From positions 2,728,001-2,792,000 of the forward strand of contig CP136061.1 in the NCBI GenBank assembly GCA_032622095.1: a DNA stretch of 64,000 nt, in the 5' to 3' direction. The stretch comes from Siphonodentalium dalli. Its lineage: Eukaryota > Mollusca > Scaphopoda > Gadilida > Siphonodentaliidae. Both the position numbers and the translations under genes were made by a program. Below the pieces are notes generated by a model that did not search any database, was not told the origin of the DNA, and saw only the letters and a list, made by a program, of their open reading frames with translations. This document shows, piece by piece, positions 1-9,500 of this stretch (the stretch's first letter is position 1; each line of letters starts with the position of its first letter).

Positions 1-115
1 ATACCTATAAGACACACATAAGGCCGTGGATATTGATAATCCATACCTATAAGACACATAAGCCACACATAAGGCCGGTGGATATTGATAATCCATACCT
101 ATAACACACACATAA
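1..115. repeat. 43-bp satellite, left fragment
   Basis: Two to three head-to-tail copies of the 43-bp monomer described for the next array segment. They contain the motifs GGCCGGTGGATATTGATAAT and CCATACCTATAAGACACAC. The array runs off the left end of the window, so its true start is unknown. It ends where a 246-bp non-satellite segment begins. Confidence 0.95.
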
Positions 116-361
116 GTCCGTTGTGAATTGTGGGGGTAATTATTGAACATGTTCTTGATATTCATTTGTTTATTAATATCTGTCTTGGTTCGGACTATAA
201 AATTGTCAACTTGTTTCAACATTATTGCAAATACATGCACACATCCGCTGTCATTTTTCTCGTTTATGTGAATGCTTGACAAGTTCAATGTTCCCGGTTC
301 AAACACTCTAAATTTTGCTTGTGTTTGGCCCTCACAGGCTCACACACAACCACATCATATC
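116..361. repeat. Non-satellite segment inside 43-bp array (copy 1 of 2)
   Basis: A 246-bp stretch without the 43-bp monomer. It recurs in the same orientation at 3483-3728, an offset of 3,367 bp, with only a few substitutions. It begins with GTCCGTTGTGAATTG and ends at CATCATATC. In this copy the satellite resumes directly at its right end (CTATAAGACAC). In the other copy, non-repetitive DNA follows. I recognise no gene or mobile-element family in it. Confidence 0.9.
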
Positions 362-3300
362 TATAAGACACACATAAGGCCATTGGATATTGATAATCCA
401 TACCTATAAGACACACTACAGGCCGGTGGATATTGATAACCCATACCTATAAGACACACATAAGGCCGGTGGATATTGATAATCCACACATATAAGACAC
501 ACATACGGCCGGTGGATATTGATAATCCTTACATATAATACACACATAAGGCCGGTGGATATTGATAATCCATACCTATAAGACACACATAATGCCGTTG
601 GATATTGATAATCCATACCTATAAGACACACATAAGGCCGTGGATATTGACAATCCATACCTATAAGACACATAAGGCCGGTGGATATTGATAATCCATA
701 CATATAATACACACATAAGGCCGGTGGATATTGATAATCCATACATATAAGACACACATAAGGCCGGTGTATATTGATAATCCATACCTATAAGATATAC
801 ATAAGGCCGGTGGATATTGATAATCCATACATATAAGACACACATAAGGCCGTTGGATATTGATAATCCATACCTATAAGACACACTACAGGCCGGTGGA
901 TATTGATAATCCTTACATATAATACACACATAAGGCCGGTGGATATTGGTAATCCATACCTATAAGACACACATAATGCCGTTGGATATTGATATTGGAA
1001 TCCATACCTATAAGGCACACATAACGCCGGTGGATATTGATAATCCATACCTATAAGACATACATAAGGCCGGTGGATATTGATAATCCATACCTATAAG
1101 ACACACATAAGGCCGGTGGATATTGATAATCCATACCTATAAGACACACATAAGGCCGGTGGATATTGATAATCATACATATAAGACACACATAAGGCTG
1201 GTGGATATTTATAATCCATACCTATAAGACACACATAATGCCGTTGGATATTGATATTGGAATCCATACCTATAAGGCACACATAACGCCGGTGGATATT
1301 GATAATCCATACCTATAAGACACACATAAGGCCGGTGGATATTGATAATCCATACCTATAAGACACACATAAGGCCGTTGGATATTGATAATCCATACAT
1401 ATAAGACATACATAAGGCCGGTGGATATTGATAATCCATACATATAAGACACACATAAGGCCGTTGGATATTGATAATCCATACATATAAGACACACATA
1501 AGGCCGGTGGATATTGGTAATCCATACCTATAAGACACATATAAGGCCGGTGGATATTGGTAATCCATTCCTATAAGACACACATAAGGCCGTTGGATAT
1601 TGATAATCCATACCTACAAGACACACATAAGGCCGGTGGATATTGATAACCCATACCTATAAGACACACATAATGCCGGTGGATATTTATAATCCATACC
1701 TATAAGACACACATAAGGCCGGTGGATATTGGTAATCCATACCTATAAGACACACATAAGGCCGGTGGATATTGATAATCATACATATAAGACACACATA
1801 ATGCCGGTGGATATTTATAATCCATACCTATAAGACACACATGAGGCCGGTGGATATTGATAATCCATACCTATAAGACACACATAAGGCCGTTGGATAT
1901 TGATAATCCATACATATAAGACATACATAAGGCCGGTGGATATTGATAATCCATACATATAAGACACACATAAGGCCGTTGGATATTGATAATCCATACC
2001 TATAAGACACACATAAGGCCGGTGGATATTGGTAATCCATACCTATAAGACACATATAAGGCCGGTGGATATTGGTAATCCATTCCTATAAGACACACAT
2101 AAGGCCGTTGGATATTGATAATCCATACCTCCAAGACACACATAAGGCCGGTGGATATTGATAATCCATTCCTATAAGACACACATAAAGCCGGTGGATA
2201 TTGATAATCCATACCTATAAGACACACATAATGCCGGTTGATATTGATAATCCATGCCTATAATACACACATAAGGCCGGTGGATATTGATAATCCATAC
2301 CTATAAGACACACTACAGGCCGGTGGATATTGATAATCCATACATATACTACACACATAAGGCCGGTGGATATTGATAATCCATACATATAAGACACACA
2401 TAAGGCCGGTGTATATTGATAATCCATACCTATAAGATATACATAAGGCCGGTGGATATTGATAATCCATACATATAAGACACACATAAGGCCGTTGGAT
2501 ATTGATAATCCATACCTATAAGACACACTACAGGCCGGTGGATATTGATAATCCTTACATATAATACACACATAAGGCCGGTGGATATTGGTAATCCATA
2601 CCTATAAGACACACATAATGCCGTTGGATATTGATATTGGAATCCATACCTATAAGGCACACATAACGCCGGTGGATATTGATAATCCATACCTATAAGA
2701 CACACATCAGGCCGGTGGATATTGATAATCCATACCTATAAGACACACATAAGGCCGGTTGATATTGATAATCATACATATAATACACACATAAGGCCGG
2801 TGGATATTTATAATCCATACCTATAATACACACATGAGGCCGGTGGATATTGATAATCCATACCTATAAGACACACATACGGCCGGTGGATATTGATAGT
2901 CCATACATATAAGACACACATAAGGCCGTTGGATATTGATAATCCATACCTATAAGACACACATACGGCCGGTGGATATTGGTAATCCATACCTATAAGA
3001 CACACATAAGGCCGGTGGATATTGGTAATCCATACCTATAAGACACACATAAGGCCGTTGGATATTGATAATCCATACCTACAAGACACACATAAGGCCG
3101 GTGGATATTGATAATCCATTCCTATAAGACACACATAAAGCCGGTGGATATTGATAACCCATACCTATAAGACACACATAATGCCGGTAGGTATTGATAA
3201 TCCATGCCTATAATACACACATAAGGCCGGTGGATATTGATAATCCATACCTATAAGACACACTACAGGCCGGTGGATATTGATAATCCATACCTATAAG

Positions 3301-3482
3301 ACAGACATAAGGCCGGTGGATATTGATAATCAATATATATAATACACACATAAGGCCGGTGGATATTGATAATCCATACTTATAAGACACACATAATGCC
3401 GTTGGATATTGATAATCCATACCTATAAGCCACACATAAGGCCGGTGGATATTGATAATCCATACCTATAACACACACATAA
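362..3482. repeat. 43-bp satellite, main array (about 72 copies)
   Basis: Head-to-tail monomers of 43 bp, with occasional 1-6 bp indels. Each carries a short dyad, TGGAT then seven bases then ATCCA. Common variants are GGCCGTTGG for GGCCGGTGG, CATATAAG for CCTATAAG, and a 5-bp insertion giving GATATTGGAATCC (near 990, 1252 and 2632). Blocks of variants are themselves repeated. About 700-1060 recurs at about 2342-2702 (offset 1,642 bp), and parts of 1313-1540 recur at 1828-2055 (offset 515 bp, about 12 monomers). The minus strand has few stop codons, so ORFs of 60-118 codons appear. They translate into a 43-residue cycle because 43 is not a multiple of three. I judge them non-coding. Confidence 0.97.
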
Positions 3483-3728
3483 GTCCGTTGTGAATTGTGG
3501 AGGTAAATATTGAACATGTTCTTGATATTCATTTGTTTATTAATATCTGTCTTGGTTCGGACTATAAAATTGTCAACTTGTTTCAACATTATTGCAAATA
3601 CATGCACACATCCGCTGTCATTTTTCTCGTTTATGTGAATGCTTGACAAGTTCAATGTTCCCGGTTCAAACACTCTAAATTTTGCTTGTGTTTGGCCCTC
3701 ACAGGCTCACACACAACCTCATCATATC
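3483..3728. repeat. Array-edge segment (copy 2 of 2)
   Basis: Second copy of the 246-bp segment at 116-361, in the same orientation. It forms the right boundary of the 43-bp satellite, and its right end continues into single-copy-looking DNA. A 97-codon minus-strand ORF (3380-3673) crosses the boundary, and about 60 of its codons lie in this segment. I recognise no domain in that translation, and it ends in satellite-derived residues, so I do not call it a gene. Confidence 0.9.
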
Positions 3729-4739
3729 ACGTTATCAACGATTTCTCCGGAATGAATTCATTCTCAAATATTACGCAACAATGACCTCTTTAACCTCATA
3801 TTTTCACAGTAAGGAAACAGTATTCTCCCCACAGCAACCAGACGAGGAGAACTATTTTCCATTGTAACACGATGGAATACAAAACACAGTTTCAGTTACC
3901 CTCATTACAGGGATGATCCACCATATTGCCTCTCCATAATCTCATATAATCCACAGATTGTTCGCAGCTGGAACAGTACGACGTAATTAGGGTGAACACA
4001 TTATAGCCAGTGCCATTCCAATGTATACATCAGCGGACAAACACAACTTCGATAACAATTGACCGATAGACATATTGCCAACATGTTCACGCAATATTGT
4101 AGAAAGCTATCGTCGCGTCAGAACTAAAGTGTTCTCTCTCCATATTTTCATTTTTGTTGGAAATCGAGTTTAAAGTTTGGCCGCCCCCCCCCCCCGGTTC
4201 ACATGTTCTCATTCTGTTTTGTAAGATATTACACAGCAGGTATGATGGCTGGTGTAAAATACTATTATATGACGAGTCTCGAAACAAAACATATGATATC
4301 TTGGGTGCAATTACGAACTGGAGAAAGAACAATTTGTGGAAACTTTTCTGGGTTTGTTTTCGTGCTTAAGTGTTGTTCTTCAATCATATAAACTTGCAAA
4401 AATCCAAAATCACACCCCTTTCTGTGTTATTTTAATCAAGTTATTATCCTAGAAATAAGATGTTCACACCAAGGAGCGAGAAAGTAATATTGCCAACTAG
4501 TCACTTCGCTGGCGCTCTGTCAGGTTCGGGTTCCATTTTGTTCATTGATGGTCAGAGATATATTTTAGCACTGAAATTTATGTAATCACGTGGTACAAAA
4601 TAAATAGATTAATTGGTTCACAGTGGAGATAGAACAATACAAGACTGTCAAAAGTTATATTACGAAAACTCCATCATTACGGAATCAGTCGTTGGGCCAA
4701 TGAATGGTTCCAATATAACTCATCAATAGTTTGATATAG
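3729..4739. other. Intergenic or intronic DNA, no gene recognised
   Basis: About 1 kb of AT-rich sequence. Small overlapping ORFs (71 and 62 codons on plus, 81 on minus, around 4087-4391) have no recognisable domain and overlap on opposite strands. A run of 12 cytosines lies at 4184-4195. Confidence 0.6.
4184..4195. repeat. Poly(C) run
   Basis: Twelve consecutive C, preceded by GCCG and followed by GGTT. The complementary strand is a G-run that could form a G-quadruplex. Assembled length may be unreliable at such a homopolymer. Confidence 0.9.
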
Positions 4740-4800
4740 ATCAACGATATAAACAGGGCACAAACATAACATTGAATTTATTGTATTATGCAGACAGTAA
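4740..4800. repeat. 61-bp minisatellite, left unit
   Basis: A diverged unit of the 61-bp repeat that continues at 6056-6609. The shared words are GATAT, GGGCA, AACATTGAATTTA and ATTATGCAGACAGTAA. The unit is cut exactly after CAGACAGTAA by the transposon at 4801-6055. Its continuation on the far side starts with the duplicated TAA. Confidence 0.85.
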
Positions 4801-6055
4801 GGGTACGTTCATACGCTGGCAATATTGCACTGCAAACTGCAAAAATGCCAGCTGCAAAGGTTGTTTTGTTTTGTTTTGTTAGATGGCATTTTTGCCAGCT
4901 ACAGACTAGCTCGTGCTGGGTCGTGGTTGGTCGTCAACAATCAACGGTGATAAATGATAACGGCGTATACCTCTCTGTCGGTGGCTACAACACAAGGCCA
5001 CCAACAATAATTGATTGTGTCTGTACCGTCCTTGATACGATCGAATGGGATCAGCGTGTGTTCTCTGTGATTCTCATACACACTTAGTTATACACGTGTA
5101 ACGATCTCCGTTATATGAGGATATGATGATATGGTCTGATACAAAGAGTACCAAAAGTGATGCTTCCCGAGTCATAAATGTGGAGCAATAGGGGAGGTGG
5201 TGGCAGGACTCACTATGAGTATCCATGCATTCCTTCAAATGTGCTTACTTCAGTGAGCGTGTACAAATTCTCAATTGTTATCGAAATGGTCATGTATCAA
5301 TCAGAATGGCACATAGAGATATCACTCAATTCAGATAAAGTTGGGGTACGAATACGTGACAACACCATCTACCCAGACTGCGATATCGATGTAATTGTAG
5401 TGGTTTAAAAGTGACTGCTTGTGTCGTGGTGGTGGGGCGTGGTCTAACAGTAGGGATAATGGGATGTTAGTCTTTGGCATTGATAAAGCATGTATGGGCC
5501 TATATAATTATTCATGCAATTTGAATAACAATATATTGTGTGCTTTTGATTAACTTGTGTTACTATTTATTTGATTTCTTTGTTTTGTTTAACATCAGCA
5601 CCACGTCCCCCGTTGTTCTTAACTTATTGTTTTGCTTAACATGAAGTCCAACGAGTTTGTGACTAAAATTATTGGAATGACAAGTTTGGAGTTTGGGATG
5701 ATACTCAGGAAGATTTGAATTCGTCGGTTATCTTCGTTGCGCAAAGTGCGGACCCACCATCTCCTGTCTAGGTGACGTTTATTGTACTCATATATGAGCA
5801 GCATCCCAGCGAGATCGAGAGCTGGCCGTGGCGATATCACATTCCAACATGTCAAGGGACATTATTTTGACTGGCCTAAGAATACCAACACGCATCGTGT
5901 TCTAATAATTGCAAACAGCTCACCAATCACGCAAAACGGCTGTCGTTCATTGATCACTACTAACGCTGATTTGTTGACATTAATCCGTTTTGGCAATTTT
6001 GCAGCTGAAATTTTTGCAGTTTGCAGTGCAATATTGCCAGCGTATGAACGTACCC
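4801..6055. mobile_element. Non-autonomous PIF/Harbinger-like DNA transposon (MITE-like, 1,255 bp)
   Basis: The element has terminal inverted repeats. The left end starts GGGTACGTTCATACGCTGGC and the right end is its reverse complement, ending in GTACCC. The first 46 bp match perfectly, and the repeats extend to about 58 bp with two mismatches. TAA sits immediately outside each end (4798-4800 and 6056-6058). Removing the element and one TAA restores a continuous unit of the 61-bp minisatellite, which fixes the target-site duplication at 3 bp. A TWA target-site duplication is characteristic of PIF/Harbinger transposons, and termini starting GGG or GGC are common there. No DDE transposase or Myb-like ORF is visible. 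The longest interior ORFs (about 70-100 codons, for example 4788-5087 and 5178-5408) have no recognisable domain. It therefore probably moved using a transposase encoded elsewhere. The family assignment rests on ends and duplication only. Confidence 0.85.
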
Positions 6056-6609
6056 TAAGCCTGCACAACGGTATACTCCGGGCATCAACATTGAATTTAA
6101 TATATTATGCAGACAGTACTGCAATGATGTACATCGATATACGCCGGGCATCAGCATTCCATTTATTACATTTCTGCAAGAATGTACTTCTATATACACC
6201 GGGCATCAACATTGAATTTAATATAGTATGCGGACAGTAACTCTATACATCGATATACACCGGGTATCAACATTGCATTTAATATATTATGCAGACAGTA
6301 ACTTTATACATCGATATACACCGGGCATCAACATTGAATTTAATATATTATGCAGACAGTAACTCTATACATCGATATACACCGGGTATCAACATTGAAT
6401 TTAATATATTATGCAGACACTAACTCTATACATCGATATACACCGGGTATCAACATTGAATTTAATATATTATGCAGACAGTAACTTTATACATCGATAT
6501 ACACCGGGCATCAACATTGAATTTAATATATTATGCAGACAGTAACTCTATACATCGATATACACCGGGCATCAACATTGAATTTAATATATTATGCAGA
6601 CAGTAACTC
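6056..6609. repeat. 61-bp minisatellite, main array (about 9 units)
   Basis: Near-identical 61-bp units begin at 6241, 6302, 6363, 6424, 6485, 6546 and 6607 (partial). More diverged units lie at 6056-6240. Each contains ATACATCGATATACACCGGG and ATTATGCAGACAGTAA. The array ends about 70 bp before the splice acceptor of the SRCR exon, so it probably lies in the upstream intron. Small ORFs across it (5782-6240 plus, 5960-6199 minus) are repeat by-products. Confidence 0.95.
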
Positions 6610-6680
6610 TAGTTCACATGAGGTCGTAACTGCGACACATCGAGTGACGTCGACCAATTGATGTGTTTTATCAGTTGCAG

Positions 6681-6980
6681 AAAACATTCGCCTGGTTGGT
6701 GGATCAATAATAACATCTGGTCGAGTTGAGGTGTATATGAACGGTCAATGGGGAACAGTGTGCGACCAAAGATGGGATGACTCTGATGCATCTGTCGTGT
6801 GCAAGATGCTGGGATTTCGAGGAGGCATCGCCAGACGGTCAGCAACCTACGGACGAGGTACGGGACCTATCTGGATGAGAGACGTCGCGTGTACCGGGGA
6901 GGAGGCTGCAATATGGAATTGCTCCCATTCGCGGACATTCATCTGTAACCACTATAAGGACGCTGGAGTTGACTGCCAGG
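6681..6980 (+). CDS. SRCR-domain exon (internal, partial gene)
   Basis: One complete scavenger receptor cysteine-rich domain of about 100 residues, encoded by a single exon. The acceptor is TTATCAGTTGCAG ending at 6680 and the donor is GTGAGT from 6981. Both ends are phase 1, giving a symmetric 300-bp 1-1 module. The frame is open throughout. Counting the codon that begins at 6680 as residue 1, the domain reads IRLVGG near 3-8, GRVEV at 14-18, WGTVCDQRW at 24-32, VVCKMLGF at 39-46, GTGPIWMRDVAC at 60-71, IWNC at 78-81 and DAGVDC at 94-99. Cysteines are at 28, 41, 71, 81, 89 and 99. The C1 and C4 positions of eight-cysteine domains are T/S-like and F46, so it has the six-cysteine (group A-like) pattern. 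SRCR domains are extracellular ligand-binding modules in receptors and secreted proteins. No neighbouring exon, signal peptide or membrane segment was found, so the parent protein is unknown. An ATG-like start near 6731 is actually GTG (Val18), not a start codon. Confidence 0.93.
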
Positions 6981-7180
6981 GTGAGTACAATATGTAACAG
7001 TTGGGTAGAAGCTTGTATGTGTTATTTGGATCGTGTTGAAGAGCCCCGTGGCCCGTGTTGATACGAGTGAAACACGAATGTAATAAATGTAATATGGTGT
7101 CAGTGGCTGTGTTGAATGGATTTGATGCTGGTTGTTAAAATTGTTGCCAGGAATATAATTTCGGGAGACTATAGAATTGA
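6981..7180. other. Start of intron downstream of SRCR exon
   Basis: Begins with a consensus donor, GTGAGTAC. The SRCR reading frame meets a stop (TAA, 6995-6997) soon after the donor, as expected for intron. No second SRCR exon was found anywhere to the right in this window. Confidence 0.6.
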
Positions 7181-7935
7181 ACGGTGTCCGTCCGTCTGTT
7201 CGAACCGGGCGTCAGTTCGTTCGGTTCGCATTTGGGTTTGGTCAGACCATTTTGACAGAGTTATGCCCCTTTTTCGACTTGGAAATTGCCGATTATTTTG
7301 TTTTCGAGATGTTAACTTGAATAGTATTCGACATAATGTAATGAAACTTGGTATGGGTCACGATCGAGTTCAAATTGTTATCCGGTCCGACGATTTCTGG
7401 CGGAGTTATTGCCCATGTTCGCCTTAGAATTTGCTGACTATTTTGTAGTCCGGATGATAACTCAACTTAATATGATTATCCGATTACTGAAATTTAATAT
7501 GTGGATTGATACAGGTCAGTTTCTAATTATGGCTCGCTCTGAATAGTACTGACGTAGTTATGCCTCTTGTTTGGCTATACTTTGCCGATTAGTTTGTTGT
7601 CCGGATGTTAACATGAATTATAGTATTTGACAGCATTTGATGAAATATGGTATTATTTGTCCTTCATATCAGAAAGTTCCGACCAAGTTTGGATTTGGAT
7701 TCTATCCAACATTTGAACTTTGATTCGATCCGACAATTTTTGGCAGAGTTTTGTCACTTATCAACTTTTTATGCGGATAATAACACATTGTGATGTTATG
7801 ATTGCATGGATAGCTATCAAATTAATATGAGTATGTGGATTAATAACATGGACATACAGGTCAAATTCGAATTTTGGTTCAGTCCGACCTTTTATGATGG
7901 AGCTATGCCCATTTTTCAAATTTGAATATCCAACT
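7180..7935. repeat. Degenerate interspersed or tandem repeat (about 150-190 bp units)
   Basis: Recurring words such as GAGTTATGCCC, TTGCCGATTA, GTCCGGATGTTAAC and CGACAATTTTTGGCAGAG repeat about five times (near 7261, 7405, 7558, 7751 and 7900). The units are strongly diverged. Motifs like this on the opposite strand (GGGCATAACTCTGTCAAAAT) are, as I recall, common in bivalve DNA. The 103-codon ORF at 7116-7427 lies in this repeat and has no recognisable domain, so I do not treat it as a gene. Confidence 0.6.
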
Positions 7936-7941
7936 AAATTT

Positions 7942-8275
7942 TCTTGACCAATTAAAGTAAATGTGCCATCATATCAAATACCGATACCTTATTACGACAA
8001 TTTCTCAAAAAGGAAAAAAAAACTAAGTAAATATTTCTCGCGCTACCTGTATTTATACAATTAAGCCTCAGTTGATCGATTGATTGATTGAAGTTTAATG
8101 TCGCTTTTATCAACTAAGGCTATATCACGCCAGTTTTAGTGGTGGAGGAAATCCGTACACTTAATATGCCGTGCAGAACTCCGGGCTCTATATTCCCAGT
8201 TTCATATATAAGATTGGTTAAATTAGTAATATAGTGGTAGGTATGTGATTATGAAGAATAATGATACCCATTATT
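7942..8275. repeat. Dispersed repeat, copy A (short form)
   Basis: Matches copy B (8806-9500) along its whole length in the same orientation. The shared order is an AATTAAAGTA start, TTACGACAATTT, TCTCGCGCTACC, (TTGA)n, AGTGGTGGAGGAAATCCG, TGCCGTGCAGAACTCC, then CATATATAAGATTGG. Copy A lacks about 330 bp present in copy B, including the tRNA-like head of the SINE, so it looks like a deleted version. Confidence 0.8.
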
Positions 8276-8791
8276 TAAAAAGGGTTACAAAGTTACATTT
8301 GCAAGTCGTTTCAAAAATGCGACGTGTTTTCGCGGTTACGGTTACAAATGATTGGCAGAGAATAACTCCAACTAGAAAAATGAAAATAGTTCACCTATCC
8401 TTGTTAAAAAAGGGTTACAAAGTTACATTTGCAAGTCGTTTCAAAAATGCCACGTGTTTTCGCGGTTACGGTTACAAATGATTAGCAGAGAATAACTCCA
8501 ACTAGAAAAATGGAAATATTTCACCCATCCTTGTTAAAAAAGGGTTACAAATTACATTTGCAAGTCGTTTCAAAAATGCGACGTGTTTTCGCGATTATGA
8601 TTTAAAATGATTAGCAGAGAATAACTCCAACTAGAAAAATGAAAATATTTCACCTATCCTTGTTAAAAAAGGGTTACAAAGTTACATTTGCAAGTCGTTT
8701 CAAAAATGCGACGTGTTTTCGCGGTTACGGTTACAAATGATTAGCAGAGAATAACTCCAACTAGAAAAATGAAAATAGTTCACCTATCCTA
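8276..8791. repeat. 130-bp tandem repeat, 4 copies
   Basis: Four nearly identical units with AGGGTTACAA at 8281, 8411, 8541 and 8670 (spacing 130, 130, 129). Each contains ACATTTGCAAGTCGTTTC, CGACGTGTTTTCGCG and AATAACTCCAACTAG. The array is bracketed by copies A and B of a dispersed repeat. The 78-codon ORF at 8245-8481 is a by-product. Confidence 0.93.
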
Positions 8792-8805
8792 AATGTTGAT
8801 TAAAT

Positions 8806-9500
8806 GTTGTTGACGAATTAAAGTAGCTGTGCTATCACATCAAGTACCGTTACCGTATTACGACAATTTTTTCAAAAAGCGAAAAAATAATATAAACAAA
8901 TAAATAAATTGTTCTCGCGCTACCGGTATTTATACAATTACGCCTCAGTTGATCGATTGATTGATTGATTGAGGTTTAATGTCGCTTTCATCAACTAAGG
9001 CCATATCACGACATTGCCAGTTTTAGTGGTGGAGGAAATCCGCACACTTACGGATAATATAAGTGTGATTTCAATGGCTGGTTAACAACTCGACCATGGG
9101 CGGCAACCACCGGCAATCGGCGAGTAAATGGCAACTCTACCATATAACGATTTCGAGTTACAAAGTCCACTATGAAAACATGTGAATTTGAACCCTTATC
9201 GCCATCACTGAAGGGCGAATAGCTTTGGATTTTACCCCTTACCGACTGAGCCACCGAGGCCCCTTAAGCATAAGTATGTGGCAAATACATTTAACTGAAT
9301 TGATAACAACACAGACAATACAGTAATTTTGTTAGATTTTGGGATCTTACAGAAGATGTCACTGGGTATGGATACTATCCAATGGATATGCCGTGCAGAA
9401 CTCCGGGGCTCTATATTCCCAGTTTCATATATAAGATTGGTCAAATTAGAAATATAGTGGTATGTAAGTGATTATGAAGAATATAGATACGCATTACGGA
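8806..9500. repeat. Dispersed repeat, copy B (long form)
   Basis: Second copy of the repeat at 7942-8275. It matches at 8806-9050 and again at about 9386-9500. The extra 335 bp between the two matched parts hold the head of a SINE. The common parts differ by scattered substitutions, so the duplication is not very recent. Confidence 0.8.
8949..9266 (-). mobile_element. tRNA-derived SINE (molluscan type), minus strand
   Basis: Read on the minus strand, the element starts GGGGCCTCGGTGGCTCAG. It has an A-box match TGGCTCAGTCGG (9242-9253) and a B-box-like GGTTCAAATTC (9184-9194, about 9 of 11 consensus positions). Their spacing of about 50 bp fits a tRNA-like pol III promoter. The body includes the complement of AGTGGTGGAGGAAATCCG. 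The tail is a run of AATC repeats (complement of the TTGA run at 8949-8973). I recall this body and the CCACCGAGGCCCC end as frequent in mollusc genomes, and I cannot name the family. No target-site duplication was identified with confidence. Confidence 0.7.

Noticed and set aside
416-3435. Many overlapping minus-strand ORFs of 60-118 codons
   Set aside because: All are translations of the 43-bp tandem repeat cycling through three frames. They have no conserved domain, and the same peptide cycle appears in every one.
4801-6055. Tc1/mariner or hAT assignment for the inverted-repeat element
   Set aside because: A TA duplication would not leave symmetric ends, and no 8-bp duplication is present. 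Only TAA fits both ends and the restored minisatellite unit.
6731-6997. SRCR ORF as a complete 88-residue gene starting at 6731
   Set aside because: The codon at 6731 is GTG inside the domain. The domain continues upstream to an acceptor at 6680, and the codons after 6980 are intron.
7116-7427. 103-codon ORF after the SRCR exon as another exon
   Set aside because: It lies in a degenerate repeat whose words recur four more times, and it has no SRCR or other recognised motif.
8245-8481. 78-codon ORF in the 130-bp repeat
   Set aside because: It covers one and a half repeat units, its translation repeats itself, and it has no domain.
9184-9253. Functional tRNA gene on the minus strand
   Set aside because: A and B boxes are present, but the intervening sequence does not fold into a full cloverleaf by eye. 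It is fused to a SINE body with an AATC tail.
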